A DNA stretch of 64,000 nucleotides from Streptomyces ureilyticus (GCF_011045025.1 NZ_JAAKZX010000007.1:1-64000); one strand, 5' to 3'; counted from the first letter of the stretch, positions 51,111 to 60,498 are shown. Notes: generated by a model not told the origin, from the letters alone. Numbers and translations: made by a program.

Positions 51111-51124
51111 CTGGTCTCCTTCCA

Positions 51125-51187
51125 GGATGCCCCCGCCTTCAAGCAGGGGACGAATCGAGCTCCTACGGAGCAGGGCAGGGAACGGGG
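51125..51187 (+). repeat. Hairpin-containing 63-bp repeat, copy 1
   Basis: This stretch matches 56918-56980 at 53 of 63 positions by hand alignment. It has a CCCCCGCCTTCAAGCAGGGG-type hairpin followed by CTCCTACGGAG and GCAGGGCAGGGAACGGGG. The first hairpin resembles IS200/IS605 right ends. It lies in the divergent gap upstream of the SDR gene. Confidence 0.7.
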
Positions 51188-51338
51188 GAATGGAACGGGG
51201 GAATGGACGGCTGCTGGAAATCGAGCCTCCCCCGCGAGCGCAGGCGCGAAAAGCGGAGGGATCTGTCCCGGGAGAGATACATCCTGGGAGGAAACTCTCC
51301 CCTCTTCCCCGGGTGCGATCGATGAAATGCTGGGAAGC

Positions 51339-52208
51339 ATGACCAGCAACGTCCCCCTCAATGAGCTGGGAGAGTTCCTCAAGAAGCGCCGTTCGGAGCT
51401 GAGCCCGCGTACGGTCGGGCTGCCGGAGACGGGCGGGCCCCGCCGGGTGGCCGGGCTGCGCCGCGAGGAGGTCGCCCAGCTCGCCTCGATCAGCACGGAC
51501 TACTACACCCGGCTCGAGCAGGGCCGTATGCAGGCGTCCGCTCCCGTGCTGGACACCCTCGCCCGCGTCCTCCACCTGGACGACGACGAGCGCGGCTACC
51601 TCTTCCAGCTCGCGGGCAAGACCACCACCCGCACCCGGCGCCATGGCAGGCAGAAGGTTCAGCCACAGCTGCAACGCGTGCTGGACGATCTCACCGCCAC
51701 CCCGGCCATCGTGCAGGGGCGGCGCGGGGACATCCTGGCGTGGAACGCGCTGGCGGCCGCGCTGGTCACCGACTTCTCCCGTATCCCGGAGAAGCACCGC
51801 AACTACCCGCGGCTCATCTTCACCGATCCGGCGATGCGCAGCCTGTACGCGGACTGGAAGGCATCGGCGCAGATCGCCGTGGCACAGCTGCGGATGGAGG
51901 CGGCGAAGTATCCCCAGGAACCGCGTCTGATCGAGCTGGTCGGTGAACTGTCCACGCGGGACCAGCAGTTCGCCCAGTGGTGGGGCGATCACAAGGTGGC
52001 GGCCCGCACCGTGGGCACGAAGACCCTCAACCATCCGGTCGTCGGAGAACTCGTCCTGGACTGGGACACCCTCACCGCCAACACCGACCCCGACCAGCAC
52101 CTCACCGTCTGGACTGCCGCCCCCGACTCTCCCACCCACGAGCGGCTGCGCATCCTCGCCTCCTGGGCCGCCGACCAGAACATGGCGGCCTCTTCTGCCC
52201 CTCGCTGA
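51339..52208 (+). CDS. XRE-family regulator with MmyB-type ligand-binding domain
   Basis: A 289-aa regulator. The helix-turn-helix region is GLRREEVAQLASISTDYYTRLEQGR (about residues 36-60), and the C-terminal MmyB-like sensor includes DLTATPAIVQGRRGDILAWNALAAAL and HPVVGELVLDWDTL. The ATG at 51339 or the ATG 51327 four codons earlier may be used. It is divergent from the SDR/cyclophilin-like group and probably regulates it, a common pairing in actinomycetes. Confidence 0.9.
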   Translation: MTSNVPLNELGEFLKKRRSELSPRTVGLPETGGPRRVAGLRREEVAQLASISTDYYTRLEQGRMQASAPVLDTLARVLHLDDDERGYLFQLAGKTTTRTRRHGRQKVQPQLQRVLDDLTATPAIVQGRRGDILAWNALAAALVTDFSRIPEKHRNYPRLIFTDPAMRSLYADWKASAQIAVAQLRMEAAKYPQEPRLIELVGELSTRDQQFAQWWGDHKVAARTVGTKTLNHPVVGELVLDWDTLTANTDPDQHLTVWTAAPDSPTHERLRILASWAADQNMAASSAPR

Positions 52209-52241
52209 TCGTTGTTGCACGTAGCGAAGAAGCGCTTGCGG

Positions 52242-52985
52242 TCAGCGGGAGGCCACCAGCCGGAGAGTGTCCGCCAAGCCGCGGTCTCCGGTGCGGTGTT
52301 CGGCGGGCAGAATGTACGTCCGCAGGCCGCAGGCGGTCGCGCCGCCGTCACGTACGGGATTGTCGCCGACCATCAGTGTGGCGCGGGGGTCGGTGCCGAG
52401 GTCGGCGCACGCCTTCAGGAACAGCTGCGGGTCGGGCTTCTCGCGGCCCTGCTCGTAGGAGATGACGCAGGTGTCGAACAGGGACTCCAGGCCGTGGTGG
52501 GCGAGGTGCGTGCGCAGGTCCCAGGCGAAGTCGCTGACGATGCCGATGCGCAGTCCGCGGTCACGCAGGGCGCGCAGCACCGCTTCGGTGTCGGGGTACG
52601 GAATCCACGCATCCGGCGCGGTCAGTTCCCGGTAGGCCGCCTCCTCCACGCCGCGCAGGAAGTCCACCTGCTCCCACCAGCCCTGCATCGCGCGGCGGTG
52701 CTGTTCGGAGGAGAGGTCCCGGCCCTGCTGGAGGGCGACGACGGAGGGCAACTGGAAAGCGGTGCGCAGCTGTTGGGAGATCTCGGCCAGCGCGCCGGGT
52801 CTGTCCAGTCGGGCGAGGCGGCCGGAGGCGGCGCCGACGCGCCGCAGCCAGGTCTCCAGGTCGATCATCTGGAAGATGGTGTTGCTGAAGTCGAACAGCA
52901 CGGCTTCGACCGGCGGCACGGGGGCGGCCATCTCGGCGTCGGTGGGGCGGTAGGCGCTGGGCGTTTCGAACAGGGTCTGTATCAC
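52242..52985 (-). CDS. HAD-family hydrolase
   Basis: A 247-aa haloacid-dehalogenase-fold protein. Motif I is VLFDFSNTIFQ, with Ser in place of the second Asp; motif II is IGIVSDFAWD, and motif III/IV include EKPDPQLFLKAC and LMVGDNPVRDG. The change in motif I may alter the reaction or metal use. GTG 52985 overlaps the DeoR stop (GTGA). Being last in a polyol operon, it may dephosphorylate a sugar phosphate. Confidence 0.87.
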   Translation of the reverse strand: MIQTLFETPSAYRPTDAEMAAPVPPVEAVLFDFSNTIFQMIDLETWLRRVGAASGRLARLDRPGALAEISQQLRTAFQLPSVVALQQGRDLSSEQHRRAMQGWWEQVDFLRGVEEAAYRELTAPDAWIPYPDTEAVLRALRDRGLRIGIVSDFAWDLRTHLAHHGLESLFDTCVISYEQGREKPDPQLFLKACADLGTDPRATLMVGDNPVRDGGATACGLRTYILPAEHRTGDRGLADTLRLVASR

Positions 52986-53791
52986 GGGAGGGGCTGCTCT
53001 TCGGGGGTGACGGTCTCGGCGGCGACTCCGAGGTCTCGGAGGGCCGCGAGCTCTGGTTCGGGGGTGCCGGTGTCGGTGATGACGGTGTGGTAGTCGGCCG
53101 CGGTGCCATAGGCGTACGTGGCGGTCTTGCCGAATTTGGAGTGGTCCACCAGCAGCAGGGCCTGTTCGGCGGAGGCGAGCATGGCCAGCTTGACCTCGAC
53201 GTAGTCGTTCAGGGGGTGGAAGAGGCGGCCTTCCAGGACGGCGGTGGCGGACATCAGGGCCAGGTCGGCGCGGAGTTGGGACAGGGCGCGGGTGACGGCG
53301 GGACCGGTGCAGGAGTTGAAGTCGCCGTGGTAGCGGCCGCCGAGCAGGGTGATGCTCACGCCGGGTGCGGAGCCGAGGCGCTGTGCCAGGCCGACGGAGT
53401 TGGTGACGACGTGCAGCTGGTCCAGCCGGGCCAGCGCCGGGACCAGAGGGAACAGCGTGGTCGAGTCGTCCATGAGCAGGGTGCTGCCGGGCCTGATCCG
53501 GTCGGCCACGGCCGCGCACAGCGCGTGCTTGGCGTCGAGGGCGCTGTGTTCCCGGAAGCGGGTGGCGGTCTCCATGGTGAGGGCGGGGAAGGGGACGGCG
53601 CGTCCGCGCTCCTTGCGCAGCAGGTGGCGCCCGGCGAGGTCGTCCAGATCCCGGTGCATCGTCATCAGGCTGACGTCGAAGTGCCGGGCGAGATCGTCGA
53701 TGCGGGTCTCGCCGTGCTCGGCGACGTAACGCAGGACGGCCTGCCGGCGCTCCTCGACGGCGGCCTGCGACGGTCGCGTACGGGCGGTCAC
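52982..53791 (-). CDS. DeoR-family transcriptional regulator of the polyol operon
   Basis: A 269-aa DeoR regulator. The helix-turn-helix is TRIDDLARHFDVSLMTMHRDLDDL and the sensor domain has LLMDDSTTLFPLVPAL and LLGGRYHGDFNSCTGP. GGAAGGAGG precedes GTG 53791. The arrangement transporter, dehydrogenase, DeoR, HAD suggests it represses this operon until a phosphorylated sugar appears. Confidence 0.92.
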   Translation of the reverse strand: MTARTRPSQAAVEERRQAVLRYVAEHGETRIDDLARHFDVSLMTMHRDLDDLAGRHLLRKERGRAVPFPALTMETATRFREHSALDAKHALCAAVADRIRPGSTLLMDDSTTLFPLVPALARLDQLHVVTNSVGLAQRLGSAPGVSITLLGGRYHGDFNSCTGPAVTRALSQLRADLALMSATAVLEGRLFHPLNDYVEVKLAMLASAEQALLLVDHSKFGKTATYAYGTAADYHTVITDTGTPEPELAALRDLGVAAETVTPEEQPLP

Positions 53792-53922
53792 TGCGCCCCT
53801 CCTTCCGGGTGGCTCCGGTCTCGCAGTTTCGCACACGGGCCGCCGGCAGCCGGGGGCCGTCCGGTCCTCGGCTGCCAGGGCTGCCCGGGGCGCCGACGAC
53901 GTCGTACGCAGGGCGGGCACAC

Positions 53923-54957
53923 CTACGGGCCGTCCACGGTGACCAGTACCTTGACCTGCTCCGGGTCGACGGAGGCGGCGAACGCCTTGGCGGCTTCCTC
54001 GAGCGGGTAGGTGGCGGTGACGATCTCGGCGATGTCGACGGCGTCCGACTCGATGAGCGACATGGCGGCGAGGTAGTCCTCGCTGGTGTACATCAGCGTG
54101 CCCTCGATGCGGATCTCCCGGTCCTGGATCAGGTCCAGGCGAACCGCGGTGGTGCCGGCGGCGCCCACGCCGACCACGACGATGTGGCCTCCCTTGGTCA
54201 CCAGGCCGATGGCCTGGGCCATGGACTGCTCGCGGGCCACGCAGTCGAAGATGACGTCGGCCGGGCCGTCGAGCGCCGCGTGGGCCTGGTCGATCAGGTC
54301 GGGGGCGTCGGCGGGCAGGGCCGCGTCGGCGCCGAGGCGCAGGGCCCTGGCCCGCTTGCCCTCCAGCAGGTCGGTGACGACGATCCGGGCGGCGCCCGCG
54401 TGCCGGGCGGCGATGAGCGTGAGCAGTCCGATGGGGCCGGCGCCGAGGACGACGACGGTACGGCCCGTGAGGTCACCGGCCTTGGCCACGGCATGTACGG
54501 GGGTGGCCAGCGGCTCGACGAGGGCGGCCTGGAGGGCGGTCATGCCGTCGGGGACGCGGTGGACGCGGTCGGCCGGGATGGTGAACAGGTCGCCCATGGC
54601 GCCGGGTGTCTGGCAGCCGAAGACCTTCAGTTCCTGGCAGATGTTGTAGCGGCCGGAGCGGCACTGGGCGCACCGGCCGCAGTACAGGTTCGGTTCGATG
54701 ATCACCCGGTCGCCGGGGGCGAAGTCCTCGGCCCCCTTCCCCGCCGCGGCGACGACGCCCACCGCCTCGTGGCCGGGGCGGTAGGGCAGGTCGATGAAGG
54801 GGTGGTGGCCGGCCGCGGCATGGGTGTCTGAGCCGCACACACCGACGACCGTGGTACGCACCAGGAGTTCGTCGTCGCCGGGTACGGGGGCGGGCACGTG
54901 CTCGATGGTGATGTCGTCGAGGGAGCGGACGAGGACGCGGCGGATCTGCTCGGTCAT
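53923..54957 (-). CDS. Zinc-dependent alcohol/polyol dehydrogenase
   Basis: A 344-aa medium-chain dehydrogenase. The catalytic zinc ligands are in VCGSDTHAAAGHHPF and GHEAVGVV; the structural zinc has Cys residues in NLYCGRCAQCRSGRYNIC. The NAD-binding motif is VVVLGAGPIGLLTLIAA. Close to sorbitol/xylitol dehydrogenases. It follows two sugar-transport permeases, so it probably oxidises the imported polyol. Confidence 0.9.
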   Translation of the reverse strand: MTEQIRRVLVRSLDDITIEHVPAPVPGDDELLVRTTVVGVCGSDTHAAAGHHPFIDLPYRPGHEAVGVVAAAGKGAEDFAPGDRVIIEPNLYCGRCAQCRSGRYNICQELKVFGCQTPGAMGDLFTIPADRVHRVPDGMTALQAALVEPLATPVHAVAKAGDLTGRTVVVLGAGPIGLLTLIAARHAGAARIVVTDLLEGKRARALRLGADAALPADAPDLIDQAHAALDGPADVIFDCVAREQSMAQAIGLVTKGGHIVVVGVGAAGTTAVRLDLIQDREIRIEGTLMYTSEDYLAAMSLIESDAVDIAEIVTATYPLEEAAKAFAASVDPEQVKVLVTVDGP

Positions 54958-55062
54958 GGGGGAGGGTTCCGTTCGGTCGGGGTGTTCAGGCGGCGGCGAA
55001 GAGGTCCGCGGCGCCGAGGGCGTCCTGGATGGCGGTGGCGATGAAGTCCGCGGCGGCGGCCC

Positions 55063-55944
55063 TCACTTGACCGCTCCGAGGGACAGCCCGCGCACCAACT
55101 TGTCCTGGGCGGCGAAACCGGCGATGAGGACCGGCAGGGAGACCAGCGTGGCCGCCGCGCACAGCCGGGCCAGGAACAGGCCCTCGTTGGTGATGAACCC
55201 GACGAGGAACACCGGCGCGGGGGACGCCTGGGTCGCGGTGAGGTTGACGGCGAACATGAACTCGTTCCAGCTGAAGATGAAGCAGATCAGCGAGGTGGCG
55301 GCCAGACCCGGCATGGCGACCGGCGCGACGACCCGCAGCAGCACGGTGGGCAGTCCGGCGCCGTCGACCTCGGCGGCCTCCAGGATCTCCTTGGGCACCT
55401 CGGCGAGGAACGACCGCATCATCCACACCGCGATCGGCAGGTTCATCGCGGTGTAGAGCAGGACGAGCGTCCAGATGTTGTCCAGCATGCCGATGTCCTT
55501 GACGATCATGTAGATCGGCAGCAGCGCGGCGATGAGCGGCAGGAACTTCGTGGACAGGAAGAAGAACATCACGTCGGTCCACTTCTCGACCGGCTTGATG
55601 GACAGCGCGTACGCCGCCGGTACCGCCAGGGCGAGGACCAGCAGGGTGGAAAAGACGCTCGCCATGGCCGAGTTGAGCAGGTACGGGGTGATGTCCCGCT
55701 CCAGCAGGAGCGAGAACTGGTCCAGCGTGAGCGGCGCGAGGAGGCTGGGCGGGTTGGTCGCCGCGTCGGCCTCCTGGTGGAAGGCGGTGAGCACCATCCA
55801 GGCCACCGGGGCGAAGAAGGCCAGGGTGGCCAGCCAGGCGACGAAGGTCCACAGGGGCGACAGACGCGGGGCCTGTCCGGGGTCGTCGTTCCGCTTCCGA
55901 CGGCGGGGACGTCGTACGACGGTCGCGGTTGCCTGGGCGCTCAT
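55063..55944 (-). CDS. Sugar ABC transporter permease (MalG type)
   Basis: A 293-aa permease with six membrane segments and the EAA loop PKEILEAAEVDGAGLPTVLLRVV. ATG 55944 overlaps the stop of the other permease (ATGA). There is no ATPase gene nearby; Streptomyces sugar importers often share the MsiK ATPase encoded elsewhere. A 105-bp gap separates it from the dehydrogenase. Confidence 0.92.
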   Translation of the reverse strand: MSAQATATVVRRPRRRKRNDDPGQAPRLSPLWTFVAWLATLAFFAPVAWMVLTAFHQEADAATNPPSLLAPLTLDQFSLLLERDITPYLLNSAMASVFSTLLVLALAVPAAYALSIKPVEKWTDVMFFFLSTKFLPLIAALLPIYMIVKDIGMLDNIWTLVLLYTAMNLPIAVWMMRSFLAEVPKEILEAAEVDGAGLPTVLLRVVAPVAMPGLAATSLICFIFSWNEFMFAVNLTATQASPAPVFLVGFITNEGLFLARLCAAATLVSLPVLIAGFAAQDKLVRGLSLGAVK

Positions 55945-56903
55945 CGGGACGCCTCCTCACGGAACAGGGAGGCGACGACCCGCAGGGCGAAGGTGGCGAT
56001 GACGATCGAGCCGATCACCACGATGACGCCGGCGGCCGCGGCCTGGCCGTACTCGAACTTGCGGAACATGGTCAGGTAGATCTCGTAGGGAAGGTTGGTG
56101 GTCTGGGAGCCGGGCCCGCCCTGGGTGATGGTGAAGACGGCGTCGAAGGTCTGCACGACGAAGATGGAGCCGAGCACGATCCCGAGCTCGATGTACTGCC
56201 GCAGGTGCGGCAGCGTGATGTGCCGGAAGGTCTGCAGCGCGGAGGCCCCGTCGACCCGGGCGGCCTCCAGGACGTCACCGGGCTGGGCCTGCAGACCGGC
56301 GAGCAGGATGAGCATCATGAACGGCGTCCACTGCCACACCAGCGCGATCACCAGGGCCGGCATGGGGAAGGTGGAGATCCAGTCGACGGTGGGGCCGTTC
56401 TCGGCGCCGAAGAGCCGGTATACGGCGTTGAGGGTGCCGTTGAGGAGCCCGTAGTCGGGGTTGTAGATCGCGTGCTTCCACAGCAGCGCGGCGGCGACCG
56501 GCATCACCAGGAACGGGGCGATGAGCAGGGTGCGCGCCAGGCCCCGGCCGCGGAAGCGACGGTCCAGCAGCAGGGCCAGACCGAGGCCGAGCAGCACGCT
56601 GAGAACGACGACGGACGCGGTGAGGACGACTGTGTTGAGGACCGCGTGCCGCAGCCGCTCGTCGGTGAAGACGAGCGTGTAGTTGGACAGGCCGGTGAAG
56701 CGGCGTTCGTCAGGTCGCAGGATGTTCCACTGGAAGGTGGAGATCACGAGTGTGGCCACGAACGGCAGCTGCGTGACGACGATCGTGAAGATCAGCGCGG
56801 GCAGCAGCGGGAAGCGACGCCGCCATTTACTGAGGGCCGTGGGCTTCGTCCGGCGGACGGGCGGCCGTGTGGTCGGTTTGGGGGGATGGGTGAGCGTGGT
56901 CAT
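55941..56903 (-). CDS. Sugar ABC transporter permease (MalF type)
   Basis: A 320-aa permease with about six membrane segments (PLLPALIFTIVVTQLPFVATLV at the start) and the EAA loop QPGDVLEAARVDGASALQTFRHITLP. It lies after an IS-like remnant that splits it from the binding-protein gene, so expression may now depend on another promoter within or after that remnant. Confidence 0.92.
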   Translation of the reverse strand: MTTLTHPPKPTTRPPVRRTKPTALSKWRRRFPLLPALIFTIVVTQLPFVATLVISTFQWNILRPDERRFTGLSNYTLVFTDERLRHAVLNTVVLTASVVVLSVLLGLGLALLLDRRFRGRGLARTLLIAPFLVMPVAAALLWKHAIYNPDYGLLNGTLNAVYRLFGAENGPTVDWISTFPMPALVIALVWQWTPFMMLILLAGLQAQPGDVLEAARVDGASALQTFRHITLPHLRQYIELGIVLGSIFVVQTFDAVFTITQGGPGSQTTNLPYEIYLTMFRKFEYGQAAAAGVIVVIGSIVIATFALRVVASLFREEASR

Positions 56904-56917
56904 CGGGATCCCTCCGT

Positions 56918-56980
56918 GGATACCCCCGCGTTCAGGCGGGGGAGGAAACGGACTCCTGCGGAGCAGGGCAGGGAGCGGGG
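56918..56980 (+). repeat. Hairpin-containing 63-bp repeat, copy 2
   Basis: Related to 51125-51187 (53 of 63 positions). It starts GGATACCCCCGCGTTCAGG with a CCCCCGC/GCGGGGG-like stem, followed by ACTCCTGCGGAGCAGGGCAGG. A second hairpin, TTTCGCCC/GGGCGAAA, follows at 56981-56998. It lies just upstream of the MalF-type permease. Confidence 0.7.
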
Positions 56981-57004
56981 TTTCGCCCTCAGGGCGAAAG
57001 ATCG

Positions 57005-57246
57005 TTCGTCACCGTGCGTCAGGAGTAGTGCTGATCGGGTGATAGGGTCGGCAGTGCCTGGTCGGCGATAACCAAGCCGTCCGGGTCTACCGCCGGGCTG
57101 GCGGGAAGTCAGGTCTGTGGAGCTTGCGTAAGACCATGGGCGGTACACCGTCCCTTGCTGGTAACCCCAGGTGGCTGCGGGCTGTGAAGCAGAAAGCCCA
57201 ACCCGCGAGGGAAGGAATCCCCTTCGTTCATGAAGGGGAGGAGGTC
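57005..57246 (+). mobile_element. IS200/IS605 (tnpB-type) 3'-end remnant with omega-RNA-like sequence
   Basis: The 434-bp gap between the MalF permease and the binding-protein gene holds no gene. Its second half reads like the 3' end of a tnpB element: GTGAAGCAGAAAGCCCAACC, CCGCGAGGGAAGGAATCC, then a perfect hairpin CCCCTTC-GTTCAT-GAAGGGG (57219-57238) and AGGAGGTCAAGG. In such elements this region is the right end and the scaffold of the guide RNA. No tnpA or tnpB frame remains. It is probably a decayed or minimal element; with the repeat at 56918 it may form one small unit of about 330 bp. Confidence 0.6.
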
Positions 57247-57300
57247 AAGGGCGTGGCTTTTCTCCGCGGTCGGCGGATGGGGGGCGTGCGGGGGACGGCG

Positions 57301-57328
57301 CCCCGGCCGACCGGGTGGCCGGCCGGGG
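57301..57328 (-). terminator. Hairpin downstream of the sugar-binding protein gene
   Basis: CCCCGGCC (57301-57308) pairs with GGCCGGGG (57321-57328). It lies 10 bases after the minus-strand stop at 57338, so it can end or lower transcription after the binding-protein gene. Confidence 0.5.
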
Positions 57329-57337
57329 ATGGGCGGC

Positions 57338-58687
57338 TCACTTGTAGTTCTTGGCGACGTCCTCGGCGAGCTTCTGGCCGTCGTTGAGCGCCTTGTCCAC
57401 GCTGGTCTTGCCGGCGATGGCGGCGGAGATCTCCTGCGTCACCTTGGTGCCGAGGTCCTGGAACTCGGGGATGGCGACGAACTGGATGCCCACGGTGGGC
57501 CGCGGCTGGGTGCCCGGGTTGGCAGGGTCGGCCTGCTGGATGGACTTCAGGGTGATGTCACCGAAGGAGGCGGAGGCCTTCTTGTACTCGGGAATCTCGT
57601 AGGTGCTGGCCCGCTTCCCCGCGGGCACCCGCGGCCAGCCCAGCTTCTCGCCGACGAGCTTCTCGTACTCCTTGCTGGACGCCCAGAGCATGAACTTCGA
57701 GGCGGCGTCGGCCTTCTTGGTGGTCTTCGGCATCGCCCAGGCCCAGGCCCACAGCCAGCCGCTGCTGTCGGTCTTCATCGTGGGTGCGTACGCGTAGCCG
57801 ATCTTGCCGGCCGCCTTGCTGCTGCTCGGGTCCTCCAGTGACCCGGCCGCGCTGGTGGCGTCGTACCACATGGCGACCTTGCCCTGGCTCATCCCGTTGA
57901 GGCACTCGGTGAACCCGGCCTGCGGCGCCCCCGCCTCACCGTGCTTGCGCACCAGGTCGACGTAGAACGTCGTGGCCTCCTTGAAGCCACCGGTGTTGAC
58001 CTGGGCCTTCCAGCCCTTGGTGAACCAGGTGCCGCCGAAGGTGTTCACCATGCTGGTCAGCGGCGCGCCGAGCTCGCCCCATCCCGGCAGGCCGCGCAGA
58101 CAGATCCCCTTCATCCCCGGCTCGGCCCCGTCGGCCTTGGCGGCGAGGTCGGCGACCTGCTGCCAGGTCGGGTGCTCGGGCATCGTCAGGCCCTTCTCGG
58201 CAAAGACGTCCTTGCGGTACATCAGGAAGGACGACTCGCCGTAGAACGGCAGGCCGTAGAGCTTGCCGTCCGAACCGGAGAGTGACTGGACCATGGGCTT
58301 GAGCAGGTCGGCCTTGTCGAAGCCCTTGTCCTTGTCGGCGTACGAACCGAGCTCGTGCAGCCAGCCGTTCTTCTCCCAGATGGGCACCTCGTACGCGCCG
58401 ATGGTGGCGACGTCGTACTGACCGGCCTGGGTGGCGATGTCCTGGGTGACCTTGTCGCGCAGCTCGTTCTCGGGCAGCACCGTGAAGTTGACCTTGATGC
58501 CGGTGTCCTTGGTGAAGGTGTCCTTCGTGAGCTTCGCGATGTCCTCCATCTGCGGGTTGCCGACCATCAGCACGTTGATGCTGTCCCCTCCGGCGGAGGA
58601 GCCGCCGGCTCCGGCTCCGGAACAGGAGGTGGCGAGGAGGGCGGTGGCGGCGGCGCCGGCGATGAGGGCGTATCTGGTCGAGCGCAT
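57338..58687 (-). CDS. Sugar ABC transporter substrate-binding lipoprotein
   Basis: A 449-aa extracellular binding protein. The signal peptide ends in the lipobox LLATSC (Cys about residue 22) with a Gly/Ser-rich linker. The mature protein has the sugar-binding (type 1 carbohydrate) fold: INVLMVGNPQMEDIAKLTKD, GLPFYGESSFLMYRKDVFAEKG and KVAMWYDATSAAGSLED. These features are close to polyol-binding proteins (sorbitol/mannitol). GAGG precedes ATG 58687. It starts the operon. Confidence 0.92.
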   Translation of the reverse strand: MRSTRYALIAGAAATALLATSCSGAGAGGSSAGGDSINVLMVGNPQMEDIAKLTKDTFTKDTGIKVNFTVLPENELRDKVTQDIATQAGQYDVATIGAYEVPIWEKNGWLHELGSYADKDKGFDKADLLKPMVQSLSGSDGKLYGLPFYGESSFLMYRKDVFAEKGLTMPEHPTWQQVADLAAKADGAEPGMKGICLRGLPGWGELGAPLTSMVNTFGGTWFTKGWKAQVNTGGFKEATTFYVDLVRKHGEAGAPQAGFTECLNGMSQGKVAMWYDATSAAGSLEDPSSSKAAGKIGYAYAPTMKTDSSGWLWAWAWAMPKTTKKADAASKFMLWASSKEYEKLVGEKLGWPRVPAGKRASTYEIPEYKKASASFGDITLKSIQQADPANPGTQPRPTVGIQFVAIPEFQDLGTKVTQEISAAIAGKTSVDKALNDGQKLAEDVAKNYK

Positions 58688-59082
58688 GTGTCGGGGACCT
58701 CTCGTGCGGGTGGAGCGGGAAACGGCGTACGGGCAGGAGCTCCCGTGGAGGACTCCGCGCGGCACGCGTGCGGAACGGCGGCTCTTCGGGGGTGAGCCTC
58801 GTTGCGACCTCGACTGAAGCCCGGCCAAGAAGGGGGTGGGTGCGGCCCTGGGGTGTGGGGCGCGGTATCGATGCAGAATTATTAGCAGGAGATGAGGGCA
58901 TTGTTAACGCATAGTGCGAGAAAAATTATGTGCATCTATCGTTCACCGTCATCGGTGATCATGGTGCGGCCGTGGTCTGGGTGCGGAATTCCCGCGATCT
59001 CCTGTCCTCCGGCTGCGAGTCGTACAACCTGGCACGAGCACGTCACCCACCCTGCTGACCTACGCGATTTGAAAGGCATCAC
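58688..59082. promoter_or_regulatory. 395-bp divergent control region with AT-rich island
   Basis: No gene is supported here. An AT-rich island at 58870-58940 contains TTGTTAACGCATAGTGCG and an imperfect inverted repeat, ATGCAGAATTATT (58871) against AAATTATGTGCAT (ending 58935). This is a likely operator and promoter region for the polyol operon and for the flavoenzyme at 59083. Confidence 0.45.
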
Positions 59083-60249
59083 ATGAAGCAGACGTTCGGC
59101 TCCTACCAGGACGAGATCTACCTCAACGGGCTGGTGGGGGAGCTGTCGCCTTTCCCCATGAGCCATGGGGAGCTGGAGGCGAAGGCTCAGGCCGCGATGT
59201 CGTCCTCGGTGTGGTCGTACGTCGCCGGAGGCGCCGGGGACGAGCGGACGCAGCGGGCCAACGTCACGGCTTTCGAGCACTGGGGGCTCACCCCGAGGAT
59301 GTTCGTCGGTGCTGCCGAGCGTGACCTGTCGGTGGAGCTCTTCGGGATGACGTGGCCGTCGCCGGTGTTCATGGCCCCCGTCGGGGTCATCGGGTTGTGC
59401 GCCCAGGACGGGCACGGCGACCTGGCCGCCGCACGGGCCGCCGCCCGCACCGGAGTGCCCATGGTCGCCTCCACCCTTTCCGTCGACCCCATGGAGCAGG
59501 TCGTCCCCGAACTCGGCGACACGCCAGGCTTGTTCCAGCTGTACACGCCGAAGGATCGCGACCTGGCGGAAAGCCTCGTCCGCCGGGCCGAGGCGGCCGG
59601 GTTCAAGGGCATCGTCGTCACCCTCGACACCTGGGTCCCCGGCTGGCGCCCGCGCGATCTGGCCGGCGGCAACTTCCCCCAGCTGCGTGGGCACTGCCTG
59701 TCGAACTACACCTCCGACCCGGTATTCCGGTCCCGGTTGACCCGCACACCGGAGGAGGATCCCCAAGCGGCCGTCCTGCAGTGGGTCCAGGTCTTCGGCC
59801 ACCCCCTCACCTGGGACGACCTGCCCTGGCTCCGCTCACTCACCGACCTGCCGCTGATCGTCAAGGGCATCTGTCACCCCGAGGACGCCCGGCGCGCCAA
59901 GGACGGCGGTGTGGACGGCATCTACTGCTCCAACCATGGCGGCCGGCAGTCCAACGGCGGCCTCCCCGCCCTTCAAGCACTGCCCGCTGTCGTCGAGGCC
60001 GCTGACGGGTTGCCGGTCCTGTTCGACTCCGGCGTCCGCAGCGGAGCCGACATCGTCAAGGCCATCGCCCTCGGCGCCACCGCTGTCGGCATCGGCCGGC
60101 CGTACGCCTACGGCCTCGCCCTCGGCGGCACCGCGGGTGTCGTGCACGTGCTGCGCTCATTGCTCGCCGAAGCCGACTTGATCATGGCTGTCGATGGCTA
60201 TCCCACCCTCGGCCATCTCACTCCGGAAGCCCTCCAGCGCGTCATGTGA
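59083..60249 (+). CDS. FMN-dependent alpha-hydroxy-acid oxidase (lactate 2-monooxygenase-like)
   Basis: A 388-aa (beta/alpha)8 flavoenzyme. The catalytic His and Arg are in [15 protein letters not shown]; the FMN-binding parts include [30 protein letters not shown] and [20 protein letters not shown]. It fits lactate 2-monooxygenase, which turns lactate and O2 into acetate, CO2 and water; related oxidases are possible. GAAAGG precedes ATG 59083. It is divergent from the polyol operon. Confidence 0.9.
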   Translation: MKQTFGSYQDEIYLNGLVGELSPFPMSHGELEAKAQAAMSSSVWSYVAGGAGDERTQRANVTAFEHWGLTPRMFVGAAERDLSVELFGMTWPSPVFMAPVGVIGLCAQDGHGDLAAARAAARTGVPMVASTLSVDPMEQVVPELGDTPGLFQLYTPKDRDLAESLVRRAEAAGFKGIVVTLDTWVPGWRPRDLAGGNFPQLRGHCLSNYTSDPVFRSRLTRTPEEDPQAAVLQWVQVFGHPLTWDDLPWLRSLTDLPLIVKGICHPEDARRAKDGGVDGIYCSNHGGRQSNGGLPALQALPAVVEAADGLPVLFDSGVRSGADIVKAIALGATAVGIGRPYAYGLALGGTAGVVHVLRSLLAEADLIMAVDGYPTLGHLTPEALQRVM

Positions 60250-60498
60250 GACGAGGGGTTCGCGACCGATACATCGGATCTATAGTGAAGGGCCTTGGGG
60301 TGGCGAATACCTAGATGCCCGCCACCCCGGCAAGTTCGGCCAATATGTCTTGCCTCCCCAAGCTCAATCCCGCCCGAACCGTTGACGTCATCGGATGAAT
60401 CTTCTACGTTTCCGTGGCGGTCGCACGTCGCGAAAACCGTCGTAACCATCGCGCTCGGCGTGAGCCACTCCGAACCCCCCACCCCCCGGAGGCAGTTC

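Noticed and set aside
57124..57387. Short plus-strand frame in the IS-like remnant considered as a tnpB fragment
   Set aside because: The translation shows no TnpB motif (no RuvC or zinc-finger residues), so only the non-coding end is supported.
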